Source: Altererythrobacter sp. Root672 (GTDB taxonomy: Bacteria; Pseudomonadota; Alphaproteobacteria; Sphingomonadales; Sphingomonadaceae). Taken from it: 64,000 nt of DNA. Positions within the stretch are counted from its first letter, which is position 1. Each line of letters begins with the position of its first letter. This document shows positions 57,611-64,000 of the stretch, piece after piece. The stretch lies in contig NZ_LMHH01000003.1 of the NCBI RefSeq assembly GCF_001427865.1, positions 124,256-188,255 of the forward strand, given 5' to 3'. Under the pieces are notes generated by a model. That model ran no database searches, was not told the origin of the DNA, and saw nothing but the letters and a program-made list of their open reading frames with translations. The position numbers and the translations under genes are program-made.

Positions 57611-57955
57611 TTACGCCGGTTTTGCGTATTGCTCTGCCAGCGCTTCGGCTACGCGGCCGATCAGGTCGAGCGGCAAGGGCTCGGAGAGCGGGAAGGCGAG
57701 GTTGCCCTTGGGCCCGCGCCAGGGCGCCAGTTCCTCGACCAGCTCTGCGGGGGCCTTCACCGGCGGGTAGATGCCGAGGTGTTTCTTGAACGCGGCGACG
57801 TAGAAGAACACCTTCCCCCGGCGCAGCGCGGGCATCTTGTAGGCGATGCATCGCTCGGTCCCCGGCACGCGCCGTTCGGCCTCGGCGCGAACTGCTTCGA
57901 TGCGGGCTCGCGAGTCGGGCGGGCAAGTCGCCAGGTAATCCTCGTGCGTTTTCAT
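57611..57955 (-). CDS. DUF1801 protein (YdhG-like)
   Basis: The 114-residue protein begins MKTHEDYLATCPPDSRARIEAVRAE and contains ERCIAYKMPALRRGKVFFYVAAFKKHLGIYPP and LAPWRGPKGNLAFPLSEPLPLDLI, the conserved parts of DUF1801. Distant homologues resemble frataxin/iron chaperones, but the function is not settled. A start at 57955 is followed 37 bp downstream of its stop by pcm on the same strand. Confidence 0.88.
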   Translation of the reverse strand: MKTHEDYLATCPPDSRARIEAVRAEAERRVPGTERCIAYKMPALRRGKVFFYVAAFKKHLGIYPPVKAPAELVEELAPWRGPKGNLAFPLSEPLPLDLIGRVAEALAEQYAKPA

Positions 57956-58459
57956 ATGCCGTTCTGCTACAAAGATGCGCTGGCGGATTCTAATGATTCA
58001 ATCCCGCGCAACGCACAGTTTTTTTTCGACAGAGTCATTTTGCATCTTGCGCCACGCACCAGTGCCGCTTTGACCGCGCGTCGCGCTGTATTGCACAGCT
58101 AACACGGCGGCGTTTTTGGCCATGCCACTGGCTTCATTCGGATTTAACCCTCTTGCGTGGGAATCCGGTTCGATTCACTATGGATTGTGGTTGGGTTGTG
58201 TAGGGTACCCACAATACCTAGATATCCGAAACGCGCTGCAAAGCGTCGGCGAGTTTCGGATTCGGAGTGTTCCGGGACCCTTTCGCAACCCCAACCGGGG
58301 ACAGGTCGGGGGATAAGTTTTTCCCTGCCGCCGCATGCGAATTGATAGGTTGGGGGCTAACCACCGATTCGAACACATGCGGAACATCGGTAGGGCTTCG
58401 AGCGTTCGCGGAACGCTTGGGGCCGGGATTGTCGGACATTTGCCAGGGGGCTGCAGAGC
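57956..58459. other. Intergenic region upstream of nrdA
   Basis: This 504-base stretch holds no convincing gene. It contains a T-run near 58018-58026 without a hairpin, the two candidate NrdR boxes at 58175-58224, and a GGGGATAAG at 58312. From about 58230 to nrdA the sequence reads as a long 5' leader. Confidence 0.7.
58175..58224. promoter_or_regulatory. Candidate pair of NrdR boxes
   Basis: Box 1 (58175-58190, TCACTATGGATTGTGG) keeps CACTAT and ATTGTG, the two half-sites of the NrdR palindrome ACACWATATWTWGTGT-like consensus, 12 of 16 bases. Box 2 (58209-58224, CCACAATACCTAGATA) keeps CACAAT and also matches 12 of 16. Their centres are 34 bp apart; paired NrdR boxes normally sit 31-32 bp apart. 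This supports NrdR repression of nrdA. Confidence 0.6.
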
Positions 58460-60514
58460 ATGGAATTTCGGAACGGGGACGACGCGGCGATGGGTCTTGG
58501 CGACAACGGCAATTCGGCCACGCTGGAATTGGACGGCCCGGTCGATGGCGACAAGGCCAGCAAGGCTCAGGCCAAGGCGGTACACATGGATCGCAAGGAC
58601 GCAGGAACTGACGAACTGGTAGCCGACGCAGCCGCGGCGGCGATGGCCGGTGCCGTGGCCGAAGCGGCCAAGGTGCTTGGAAACAACTCGGAAGGCGATT
58701 CCAAGTCGGTCAACCCGCGCCGGTTCAACGTCGTCACCGACACGTCGCGCGATGCCCTGTTGACCGAGTTCGGCAAGGACACCCTGACCGACCGTTACCT
58801 GCTGCCCGGCGAAAACTACCAGGACCTCTTCGCTCGCGTGGCCGATTGCTACGCAGATGACGAGGCGCACGCCCAGCGGCTTTACGACTACATCTCGCGG
58901 CTGTGGTTCATGCCCGCCACTCCGGTGCTGTCGAACGGCGGCACGGGGCGCGGCTTGCCGATCAGCTGCTACCTCAACTCGGTCGACGATAGCCTCGAAG
59001 GCATCGTCAACACCTGGAACGAGAACGTCTGGCTTGCCAGCCGCGGCGGCGGCATCGGCACTTACTGGGGCAACGTCCGCGGGATCGGCGAGCCGGTCGG
59101 CCTCAACGGCAAGACCAGCGGCATCATTCCGTTCGTGCGCGTGATGGACAGCCTCACGCTGGCGATCTCGCAGGGTTCGCTGCGCCGCGGTTCGGCCGCC
59201 TGCTACCTCGACGTCAGCCATCCGGAGATCGAGGAGTTCCTCGAGATCCGCAAACCTTCGGGCGACTTCAACCGCAAGGCGCTCAACCTGCACCACGGCG
59301 TGCTGATTTCCGACGCTTTCATGGAAGCGGTGCGTTCGGGTTCCGAATGGCAGCTGACCAGCCCGAAGGACGGCTCGGTCCGCGCCACGGTCGATGCGCG
59401 CAGCCTGTTCCAGAAGCTGGTCGAAACCCGCCTGGCTACCGGCGAGCCCTACATCGTCTTCTCCGACACCGTGAACCGGATGATGCCCAAGCATCACCGC
59501 GAACTCGGCCTCAAGGTCTCGACTTCGAACCTGTGTTCGGAAATCACCCTGCCGACGGGCCGTGACCATCTCGGCAACGATCGCACCGCGGTTTGCTGCC
59601 TGAGCTCGCTCAACCTCGAAACCTGGGATGAGTGGAAGGACGACAAGACTTTCGTCGAGGACGTCATGCGCTTCCTCGACAACGTGCTGCAGGACTATAT
59701 CGACCGCGCCCCGCCGGCGATGGCGCGGGCCAAGTATTCGGCCATGCGCGAACGCAGCGTCGGCATGGGCGTGATGGGCTTCCACTCGTTCCTGCAGTCC
59801 AAGGGCATCGGCTTCGAAAGCCCGATGGCCAAGGTGTGGAACTTGAAGATGTTCAAGCACATCTCGGCCAAGGCCAACGAGGCCTCGATGGTCCTCGCCG
59901 AAGAGCGCGGCGCTTGCCCCGACGCGGCCGAGCAGGGCGTGATGGAGCGCTTCAGCTGCAAGATGGCAATCGCGCCGACCGCGTCGATCAGCATCATCTG
60001 CGGCGGCACCAGCGCCTGCATCGAGCCGATCCCGGCCAACATCTACACCCACAAGACGCTCTCGGGCAGCTTCGTGGTCAAGAACCCGTACCTCGAAAAG
60101 CTGCTGCAGGCGAAGAGCAAGGATTCCACCAACGTGTGGAACTCGATCCTCGAGAAGGGCGGATCGGTCCAGCACCTCGACTTCCTGTCGGTGGAGGAAA
60201 AGGCCGCCTACAAGACCAGCTTCGAGATCGACCAGCGCTGGCTGCTCGAATTCGCGGCCGACCGCTCGCCGTTCATCGACCAGGCGCAGAGTCTCAACCT
60301 GTTCATCCCGGCCGACGTCGACAAGTGGGACCTGATGATGCTGCACTTCCAGGCGTGGGAGAAGGGCATCAAGTCGCTCTACTACCTCCGCAGCAAGAGC
60401 GTGCAGCGCGCGGGCTTCGCCGGCGGGGTGGAGGCGGACAACACCGCCGATGCGCCCAAGTACGAACTGACCGCGGCGCAGACCGACTATGAGGAATGCC
60501 TGGCCTGTCAGTGA
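58460..60514 (+). CDS. nrdA: Ribonucleoside-diphosphate reductase alpha subunit, class Ia
   Basis: The 684-residue protein keeps the catalytic plan: SCYLNSVDDSLEG (first redox cysteine), the radical cysteine in SNLCSEI with its Asn and Glu, the second redox Cys in AVCCLSSLNLE, the tyrosine pair in SLYYLRS, and the C-terminal shuttle YEECLACQ. The N-terminal ~85 residues are Ala- and Asp-rich and show no ATP-cone motif, so the overall-activity allosteric site appears absent. It reduces ribonucleotides with NrdB. AGGGGG lies 12 bases before the ATG. Confidence 0.96.
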   Translation: MEFRNGDDAAMGLGDNGNSATLELDGPVDGDKASKAQAKAVHMDRKDAGTDELVADAAAAAMAGAVAEAAKVLGNNSEGDSKSVNPRRFNVVTDTSRDALLTEFGKDTLTDRYLLPGENYQDLFARVADCYADDEAHAQRLYDYISRLWFMPATPVLSNGGTGRGLPISCYLNSVDDSLEGIVNTWNENVWLASRGGGIGTYWGNVRGIGEPVGLNGKTSGIIPFVRVMDSLTLAISQGSLRRGSAACYLDVSHPEIEEFLEIRKPSGDFNRKALNLHHGVLISDAFMEAVRSGSEWQLTSPKDGSVRATVDARSLFQKLVETRLATGEPYIVFSDTVNRMMPKHHRELGLKVSTSNLCSEITLPTGRDHLGNDRTAVCCLSSLNLETWDEWKDDKTFVEDVMRFLDNVLQDYIDRAPPAMARAKYSAMRERSVGMGVMGFHSFLQSKGIGFESPMAKVWNLKMFKHISAKANEASMVLAEERGACPDAAEQGVMERFSCKMAIAPTASISIICGGTSACIEPIPANIYTHKTLSGSFVVKNPYLEKLLQAKSKDSTNVWNSILEKGGSVQHLDFLSVEEKAAYKTSFEIDQRWLLEFAADRSPFIDQAQSLNLFIPADVDKWDLMMLHFQAWEKGIKSLYYLRSKSVQRAGFAGGVEADNTADAPKYELTAAQTDYEECLACQ

Positions 60515-60810
60515 AGTCCATTGTGGGGATATTCGTCAAATCGAGTGCAGCTGAACAGCTGGGGCTGGGATTGTGGCTTCTGGTCTTTGGATTGGTATTC
60601 GGTCCGTTTATCGCTGCAAAGCTGGTTCAGACTGTTGATTGGATGAATACGGCCACGGGCCTAAAAGGCCCGTGGCACGATTCAGCGATGGCCGTGGCAC
60701 GCCGTTTCTTTGCGGTCACGCTGGCGTTCTTTGCCGCTAATGGAGCGGTGCTGGTCGCCGTATTCGCGGCCGTTAAGAGTGGACTGATCAGCGATCCCTG
60801 GGTCGGCTAG
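60496..60810 (+). CDS. Small two-helix membrane protein
   Basis: ATG 60496 lies inside the end of nrdA; GTG 60511 is an alternative. The 104-residue product has two hydrophobic segments, LGLWLLVFGLVFGPFIAA and FFAVTLAFFAANGAVLVAVFAAV. The base composition is clearly less GC-rich than the neighbours. A perfect hairpin lies within its sequence. Homologues, if any, are unknown to me. Coupling to nrdA by overlap suggests it is co-transcribed. Confidence 0.6.
   Translation: MPGLSVKSIVGIFVKSSAAEQLGLGLWLLVFGLVFGPFIAAKLVQTVDWMNTATGLKGPWHDSAMAVARRFFAVTLAFFAANGAVLVAVFAAVKSGLISDPWVG
60652..60676 (+). other. Perfect 11-bp hairpin within the small membrane gene
   Basis: GCCACGGGCCT (60652-60662) and AGGCCCGTGGC (60666-60676) pair completely around an AAA loop. 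It lies in the stretch coding ATGLKGPWH. No U-run follows. It could slow translation or mark a partial terminator or processing site after nrdA. Confidence 0.55.
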
Positions 60811-60829
60811 CTGGCTTCATCCAGGGGAC

Positions 60830-61087
60830 TCAGTCCCCCTCTTCCTCGAACGTCACCGCATTCGCGCCGGTCGCACTCAGCCGCACCTGGTCGCCCTCGA
60901 CATCCGCCACCAGGCCAATCGACACATAATGGTGATGCCCATCATGCGGCCCATCGTGGCCTTCGACAGCGCCTTGCTGGCGAGTCAGCTTGATGCGGTC
61001 GCCGTCGACCTTGTCGACCGTGCCGACATGCGCTCCGTCGGCGCCGATAACCTCCATGTGTTCCCTGATTGCACTTGCGTCGGCCAT
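60830..61087 (-). CDS. DUF2171 protein
   Basis: The 85-residue protein, MADASAIREHMEVIGADGAHVG, has the DUF2171 pattern: TVDKVDGDRIKLTRQ, then a charged His/Asp-rich loop (EGHDGPHDGHHHY), then IGLVADVEGDQVRLS. AGGAGAG lies upstream of the ATG. Members are short beta proteins related to PRC-barrels. The His-rich loop suggests metal binding but this is inference. The final GGGGACT-C-AGTCCCC hairpin at 60824-60838 covers the stop codon. Confidence 0.85.
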   Translation of the reverse strand: MADASAIREHMEVIGADGAHVGTVDKVDGDRIKLTRQQGAVEGHDGPHDGHHHYVSIGLVADVEGDQVRLSATGANAVTFEEEGD

Positions 61088-61179
61088 GGGTACTCTCCTG
61101 CTGGATAGATCGAGGAAACGTTCGAGTTCGCGAAAGGGTTCAGGCCCGCTACGAATCCACGGAAACGAGAGGAAAGACA

Positions 61180-61476
61180 ATGGCCAGTACTATCCGCGTC
61201 GTTGCCATAACCAGCCTTCTCCTCCTGCTCGCGGCCTGCGCGCGGCAGGTTCCGGAAACGGTCCAGCACACCGCGGAAACGCCCGGTTTCCTATGGGGTC
61301 TGTGGCACGGGTTCGTCTTCCCGTTCGCGTGGATCGGCTCGCTGTTCGATCCGAAGATCGCGGTCTACTCGGTGCCCAACAACGGCGGGTGGTATGACTT
61401 CGGCTTCTTCCTCGGCATCACCGTGCTCGGCGGGGGAACGCACTTCAGCTCGAAAGCCCGCAGAGGCGGCTCCTGA
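61180..61476 (+). CDS. Small lipoprotein with a C-terminal hydrophobic stretch
   Basis: ATG 61180 has GAGAGGAAAG upstream. The 98-residue product has a lipobox (LLLLLAAC) and a segment FLWGLWHGFVFPFAWIGSLF, then VYSVPNNGGWYDFGFFLGITVLGGG. The second half resembles a membrane helix with a conserved Asn-Asn-Gly-Gly stretch. I have seen this pattern as a conserved hypothetical family in proteobacteria, without a function. Divergent from DUF2171. Confidence 0.75.
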   Translation: MASTIRVVAITSLLLLLAACARQVPETVQHTAETPGFLWGLWHGFVFPFAWIGSLFDPKIAVYSVPNNGGWYDFGFFLGITVLGGGTHFSSKARRGGS

Positions 61477-61527
61477 GGCCGAGGTCTTTTAGCGAATTTT
61501 CAACCATTCCGGGGCCATGCTGTGGGC

Positions 61528-61830
61528 ATGACCGCGAAGAAGATCAGGAAGCTCCCGCATCATCACGGTTATGCCGAACTCGGCATGAGTCGTTATTTTG
61601 CGCTCTATCTGGCCCAGGCAGGCTGGTTCGCACTCGGCTTCCTGCTGTTCTCGCGGGCCTATTGGCCCTCGGCTTGCCAGCCGAAGGACTTCCTCGACGT
61701 CTACCAATGTTCGATCCGCCTCCCCGAAGGGCGCGGCTGGGTCGAATCGTCGTTGATGACCTGGCTGTGGTCGACGCCGCTGCTGATCATTCTCGAGGTC
61801 CAGCGCCGCTTCAAGAACTTCGCCCGCTAG
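61528..61830 (+). CDS. Small two-helix membrane protein
   Basis: ATG 61528 yields 100 residues (MTAKKIRKLPHHHGYAELGM); a GTG two codons before is also in frame. It has a basic, histidine-rich start and helices ALYLAQAGWFALGFLLFSRAY and SLMTWLWSTPLLIILEVQRR, with a Cys-containing loop (CQPKDFLDVYQC). Two cysteines in the periplasmic loop may bond. No family known. Confidence 0.6.
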   Translation: MTAKKIRKLPHHHGYAELGMSRYFALYLAQAGWFALGFLLFSRAYWPSACQPKDFLDVYQCSIRLPEGRGWVESSLMTWLWSTPLLIILEVQRRFKNFAR

Positions 61831-62097
61831 TCAGTCGTTGCGGTCGTAGCGCCCCGGATCGTTGGGCGCAGAGGGCATGTCGTCGTCCTGCGCCGCGGCC
61901 TGTCGACGTTGCGTAGCGGAGCTTTGTTGCTGCTGCTGTTCGACCGCCACGGTCGCCTCGATCTCCCCGCCGCGTTCGTCCTGGTAGAGCTCGGCCTCGC
62001 CGGCCTGCTGTTGCTGCGGAGCAAGGGGCACTTCGCCGGGCGCGCGATGCCGATCTTGAGGCACCTTACGGGACTCGCGCCGCCTGTCCTGGCTCAT
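61831..62097 (-). CDS. Gln-rich, low-complexity protein, second of a pair
   Basis: The 88-residue product, MSQDRRRESRKVPQDRHRAP..., has two glutamine runs (PQQQQAG and VEQQQQQSS) and no hydrophobic core, so it is probably disordered. AAGGAAA lies upstream of the ATG. It starts three bases after the stop of the gene at 62101-62388, another Gln/Arg-rich short protein. No function can be assigned; the pair may be a small stress or nucleic-acid binding set. Confidence 0.6.
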   Translation of the reverse strand: MSQDRRRESRKVPQDRHRAPGEVPLAPQQQQAGEAELYQDERGGEIEATVAVEQQQQQSSATQRRQAAAQDDDMPSAPNDPGRYDRND

Positions 62098-62100
62098 CGC

Positions 62101-62388
62101 TCACTTTCCTTCGGGAAGCGGCAGAGCGTCGAACTCCGCCCTGTCTTCCTTCGTGCGCCCGGAGAGCGTGGCCTTGGCGTCCCGGTCGGACGGTCCCGGC
62201 GCGGTCGGGACATTGTCGCCGCCGCGCTCGATCGGGCTCGCCGGATAGGTCGCGCCCGGTGCGCCCACACCGGCCTGCTCGTGATCCTGCGCCTCACGAT
62301 CCTTGACCGCTATGGCCGGAGCCTCTCCGGATTTGCGCGCGCGGAGCTGCACGCCACGTTGCTGTTGTTGCTTGTGTAAGGTCCACAT
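62101..62388 (-). CDS. Small polar protein, first of a pair
   Basis: ATG 62388 with AAGGAGG about 11 bases upstream gives 95 residues. MWTLHKQQQQRGVQLRARKSGEAPAIAVKDREAQDHEQAG is basic and glutamine-rich; the rest (GDNVPTAPGPSDRDAKATLSGRTKEDRAEFDALPLPEG) is acidic and Pro/Asp-rich. No hydrophobic segment or family motif. It is transcribed away from nrdB and overlaps nothing. Possibly intrinsically disordered. Confidence 0.6.
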   Translation of the reverse strand: MWTLHKQQQQRGVQLRARKSGEAPAIAVKDREAQDHEQAGVGAPGATYPASPIERGGDNVPTAPGPSDRDAKATLSGRTKEDRAEFDALPLPEGK

Positions 62389-62644
62389 CGCCCGCTTGCC
62401 TCCTTGCAAGCGCTACCGCCCGAATAGATCGGCTGGCAAAGGACCAATGCGGTGGAGAGGTGGTGGGTTCCAAACTTGCTGTTGGGCAAGCTCGACCGGG
62501 CAAGTGCCGGGGATGGATTGGGATTGCCGGCGGCGCACCGAAATCAACCGGTTATCCCCGGCTCTAATTTTGTCCCTTGCTATCGAATCGGTGCCATGAT
62601 TCCCTATGTAGGAGGTTCGCCGATCGGCCAACGGAGACCACAAG

Positions 62645-63706
62645 ATGTCGCTGCTCGAAGCACGCAAGACCTACAAGCCCTTTGAATACCCCTGGGCTTA
62701 CGAGTTCTGGAAGCGCCAGCAGCAGATCCACTGGATGCCGGAGGAAGTGCCGCTGGGCGAAGACTGCCGCGACTGGGCGCAAAAGCTCTCGGATCACGAG
62801 CGTAACCTGCTGACGCAGATCTTCCGCTTCTTCACCCAGGCCGACGTCGAGGTGCAGGACTGCTACCACGAGAAATACGGCCGCGTGTTCAAGCCGACCG
62901 AGGTCAAGATGATGCTGGCCGCCTTCTCCAACATGGAGACGGTGCACATCGCGGCCTACAGCCACCTGCTCGACACGATCGGCATGCCGGAAAGCGAATA
63001 CGGCATGTTCCTCGAATACGAGGAGATGAAGGCCAAGCACGATTACCTGCAGGAATTCGGCGTCGACAACGACCAGGACATTGCCCGCACCCTGGCCATG
63101 TTCGGCGGCTTCACCGAAGGGCTGCAGCTGTTCGCCAGCTTCGCCATGCTGATGAACTTCCCGCGCTTCAACAAGATGAAGGGCATGGGCCAGATCGTCA
63201 GCTGGTCGGTGCGTGACGAGAGCCTGCACTGCGAAGGCATCACCCGCCTGTTCCACGCCTTCTGCGCCGAACGCGGCTGCCTGACAAAGGCGGTCAAGGA
63301 AGACATCATCGACGCCTGCCAGAAGACCGTGCGGCTGGAAGATGCCTTCATCGACCTCGCGTTCGAGCAGGGCCCGGTGCCCGGCATGACGGCGAAAGAG
63401 ATCAAGAAGTACATCCGCTACATCGCCGACTGGCGCCTCGGCCAGCTGGGCCTGCCGTCGATCTACATGGTCGACGACCACCCGCTCCCCTGGCTCGCCC
63501 CGCTGCTCAACGGCGTGGAGCACGCCAACTTCTTCGAAACCCGCGCGACCGAGTATTCGAAGGCCGCGACCCGCGGGAACTGGAACGACGTGTGGTCGAG
63601 CTTCGACAACCGCCACAAGGCGAAGAATGTCGCCGCGAACGAGGTGGGCGAGGTTAGCGAGCCGGGGTTGTTTGGCGAGACGCCGGGGGTGCAGGCGGCG
63701 GAGTAA
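62645..63706 (+). CDS. nrdB: Ribonucleoside-diphosphate reductase beta subunit, class Ia
   Basis: The 353-residue ferritin-like protein has D67, E98 and H101 (SNMETVH) as iron ligands and Y105 (IAAYSHL) as the radical tyrosine, at the same relative spacing as in Escherichia coli NrdB (D84, E115, H118, Y122). Further ligands are in LQEFGVDN-following helices (EGLQLF) and VRDESLHCEG. The C-terminal tail that docks in NrdA ends TPGVQAAE. There is no N-terminal ATP-cone. AACGGAGACC lies upstream. It is 2.1 kb from nrdA. Confidence 0.96.
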   Translation: MSLLEARKTYKPFEYPWAYEFWKRQQQIHWMPEEVPLGEDCRDWAQKLSDHERNLLTQIFRFFTQADVEVQDCYHEKYGRVFKPTEVKMMLAAFSNMETVHIAAYSHLLDTIGMPESEYGMFLEYEEMKAKHDYLQEFGVDNDQDIARTLAMFGGFTEGLQLFASFAMLMNFPRFNKMKGMGQIVSWSVRDESLHCEGITRLFHAFCAERGCLTKAVKEDIIDACQKTVRLEDAFIDLAFEQGPVPGMTAKEIKKYIRYIADWRLGQLGLPSIYMVDDHPLPWLAPLLNGVEHANFFETRATEYSKAATRGNWNDVWSSFDNRHKAKNVAANEVGEVSEPGLFGETPGVQAAE

Positions 63707-63720
63707 GAATCTGCTAACGG

Positions 63721-63750
63721 TTGACATGTATGTCACCGCGACTATCTAAT
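63721..63750 (+). promoter_or_regulatory. Strong sigma-70-type promoter
   Basis: TTGACA (63721-63726) and TATCTA (63743-63748) are 16 bp apart; TCTAAT (63745-63750) at 18 bp is an alternative. It follows nrdB by 14 bases. Transcription would begin near 63757. Confidence 0.75.
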
Positions 63751-63756
63751 CTCGTC

Positions 63757-63992
63757 CTAGGGGGGCTGGTTGGACATGTTGCGGTGCGCCTAGGCCCCCG
63801 TGATACTCGCGCCAGGAGACTCTTTTGGACGTCTGAGTTCGAGCTATGGAGTCGGAACGCATGTCAATCGCATCAAGGCAATTCGGTTGCCACCATAGCC
63901 GAACAGCTAAACACGGCGTTCGCCGATTTTGTAAGCGGTCGGCCGCTTTCAAGCGGTCTCGCGCGATGTGATCCGCCTCGAGGTGGAGGCAT
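63757..63992 (+). other. 236-base leader or non-coding RNA after the promoter
   Basis: No convincing gene is present on either strand. GGGGGGCT (63760-63767) and AGGCCCCC (63792-63799) would pair with one mismatch to form a 5' hairpin. The remainder has no tRNA, SRP or tmRNA features I could see. It is either a long leader for the gene starting at 63993 or a small RNA. Confidence 0.45.
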
Positions 63993-64000
63993 ATGGCGAC
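63993..64000 (+). CDS. Possible gene start at the window edge, partial
   Basis: ATG 63993 follows GAGGTGG at six bases, and the strong promoter at 63721 points toward it. Only ATG GCG and two more bases are visible, so no identity can be given. Confidence 0.35.

Noticed and set aside
58160-58182. A GGTTCGATTC stretch like a tRNA T-loop
   Set aside because: The flanking bases do not pair as a T-stem and no acceptor or anticodon stem is present.
58312-62565. GGGGATAAG upstream of nrdA and GGTTATCCCC upstream of nrdB as DnaA boxes
   Set aside because: They match only part of the TTATCCACA consensus and occur singly.
63757-63992. tmRNA or SRP RNA downstream of nrdB
   Set aside because: No tag reading frame, T-arm, or GGAAGGAAG-type SRP apical motif was found.

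Overview
The window is a GC-rich stretch of bacterial chromosome with densely packed genes. It looks like a member of the Sphingomonadales (Sphingomonadaceae or Erythrobacteraceae). The evidence is an UrcA-family secreted protein, a DUF2171 protein, a beta-barrel protein with a polyproline tail, tandem DUF4402 proteins, an HWE histidine kinase, a set of secreted peptidases, and palindromic repeats of a type I associate with sphingomonad genomes. The order-level placement is an inference from gene content; genus cannot be called. No rRNA, tRNA, CRISPR array, transposase, phage gene or integrase was seen.

Layout. 1-4 kb: a partial aminotransferase translationally coupled to a fused PabB/PabC folate enzyme, and a HerA/DUF853 ATPase. 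4-11.2 kb: M1 aminopeptidase, a two-component system coupled to an EF-hand protein, a VOC-cupin pair and a RelE-type toxin-antitoxin pair. 11.2-15.5 kb: an Xaa-Pro aminopeptidase divergent from oligopeptidase B, and a hotdog thioesterase. 15.6-21 kb: small secreted proteins, alanine dehydrogenase, an L,D-transpeptidase and an outer-membrane beta-barrel protein. 21.3-27.6 kb: SGNH hydrolase, NTF2-like protein, a PRC-barrel-like lipoprotein, FtsK, a ThiE/TenI-like protein and the YggS PLP-binding protein. 27.8-35.3 kb: GlnD, Lgt, a MidA-like methyltransferase, an MFS carrier and a GAF-PAS-HWE kinase. 35.5-40.8 kb: leucine catabolism (Ivd and the carboxylase beta subunit of methylcrotonyl-CoA carboxylase) with two secreted esterase paralogues between them. 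40.9-50.5 kb: GyrB, an M20 peptidase, UrcA with a 27-residue ORF downstream, GuaA, a thioredoxin-like lipoprotein, GNAT, DUF924 and a zinc-finger protein. 50.6-57.9 kb: two DUF4402 proteins, an ABC ATPase, an O-methyltransferase, NadB, an S41-like protein, Pcm and DUF1801. 58-63.7 kb: class Ia ribonucleotide reductase NrdA and NrdB, separated by six small genes.

Most genes are core metabolism, envelope or protein-turnover functions. The less ordinary material is regulatory and small-scale: a candidate pair of NrdR boxes upstream of nrdA; heptamer direct repeats upstream of the EF-hand/response-regulator/kinase operon; a palindromic -10 element that could drive two leaderless genes (thiE-like and yggS); stacked hairpins in the 5' leader of the beta-barrel gene; composite palindromes that all sit between convergent genes; and a 27-codon ORF with a strong ribosome-binding site and a UUCG terminator.

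All calls rest on reading the sequence and recognising families. No search, alignment or folding program was run.
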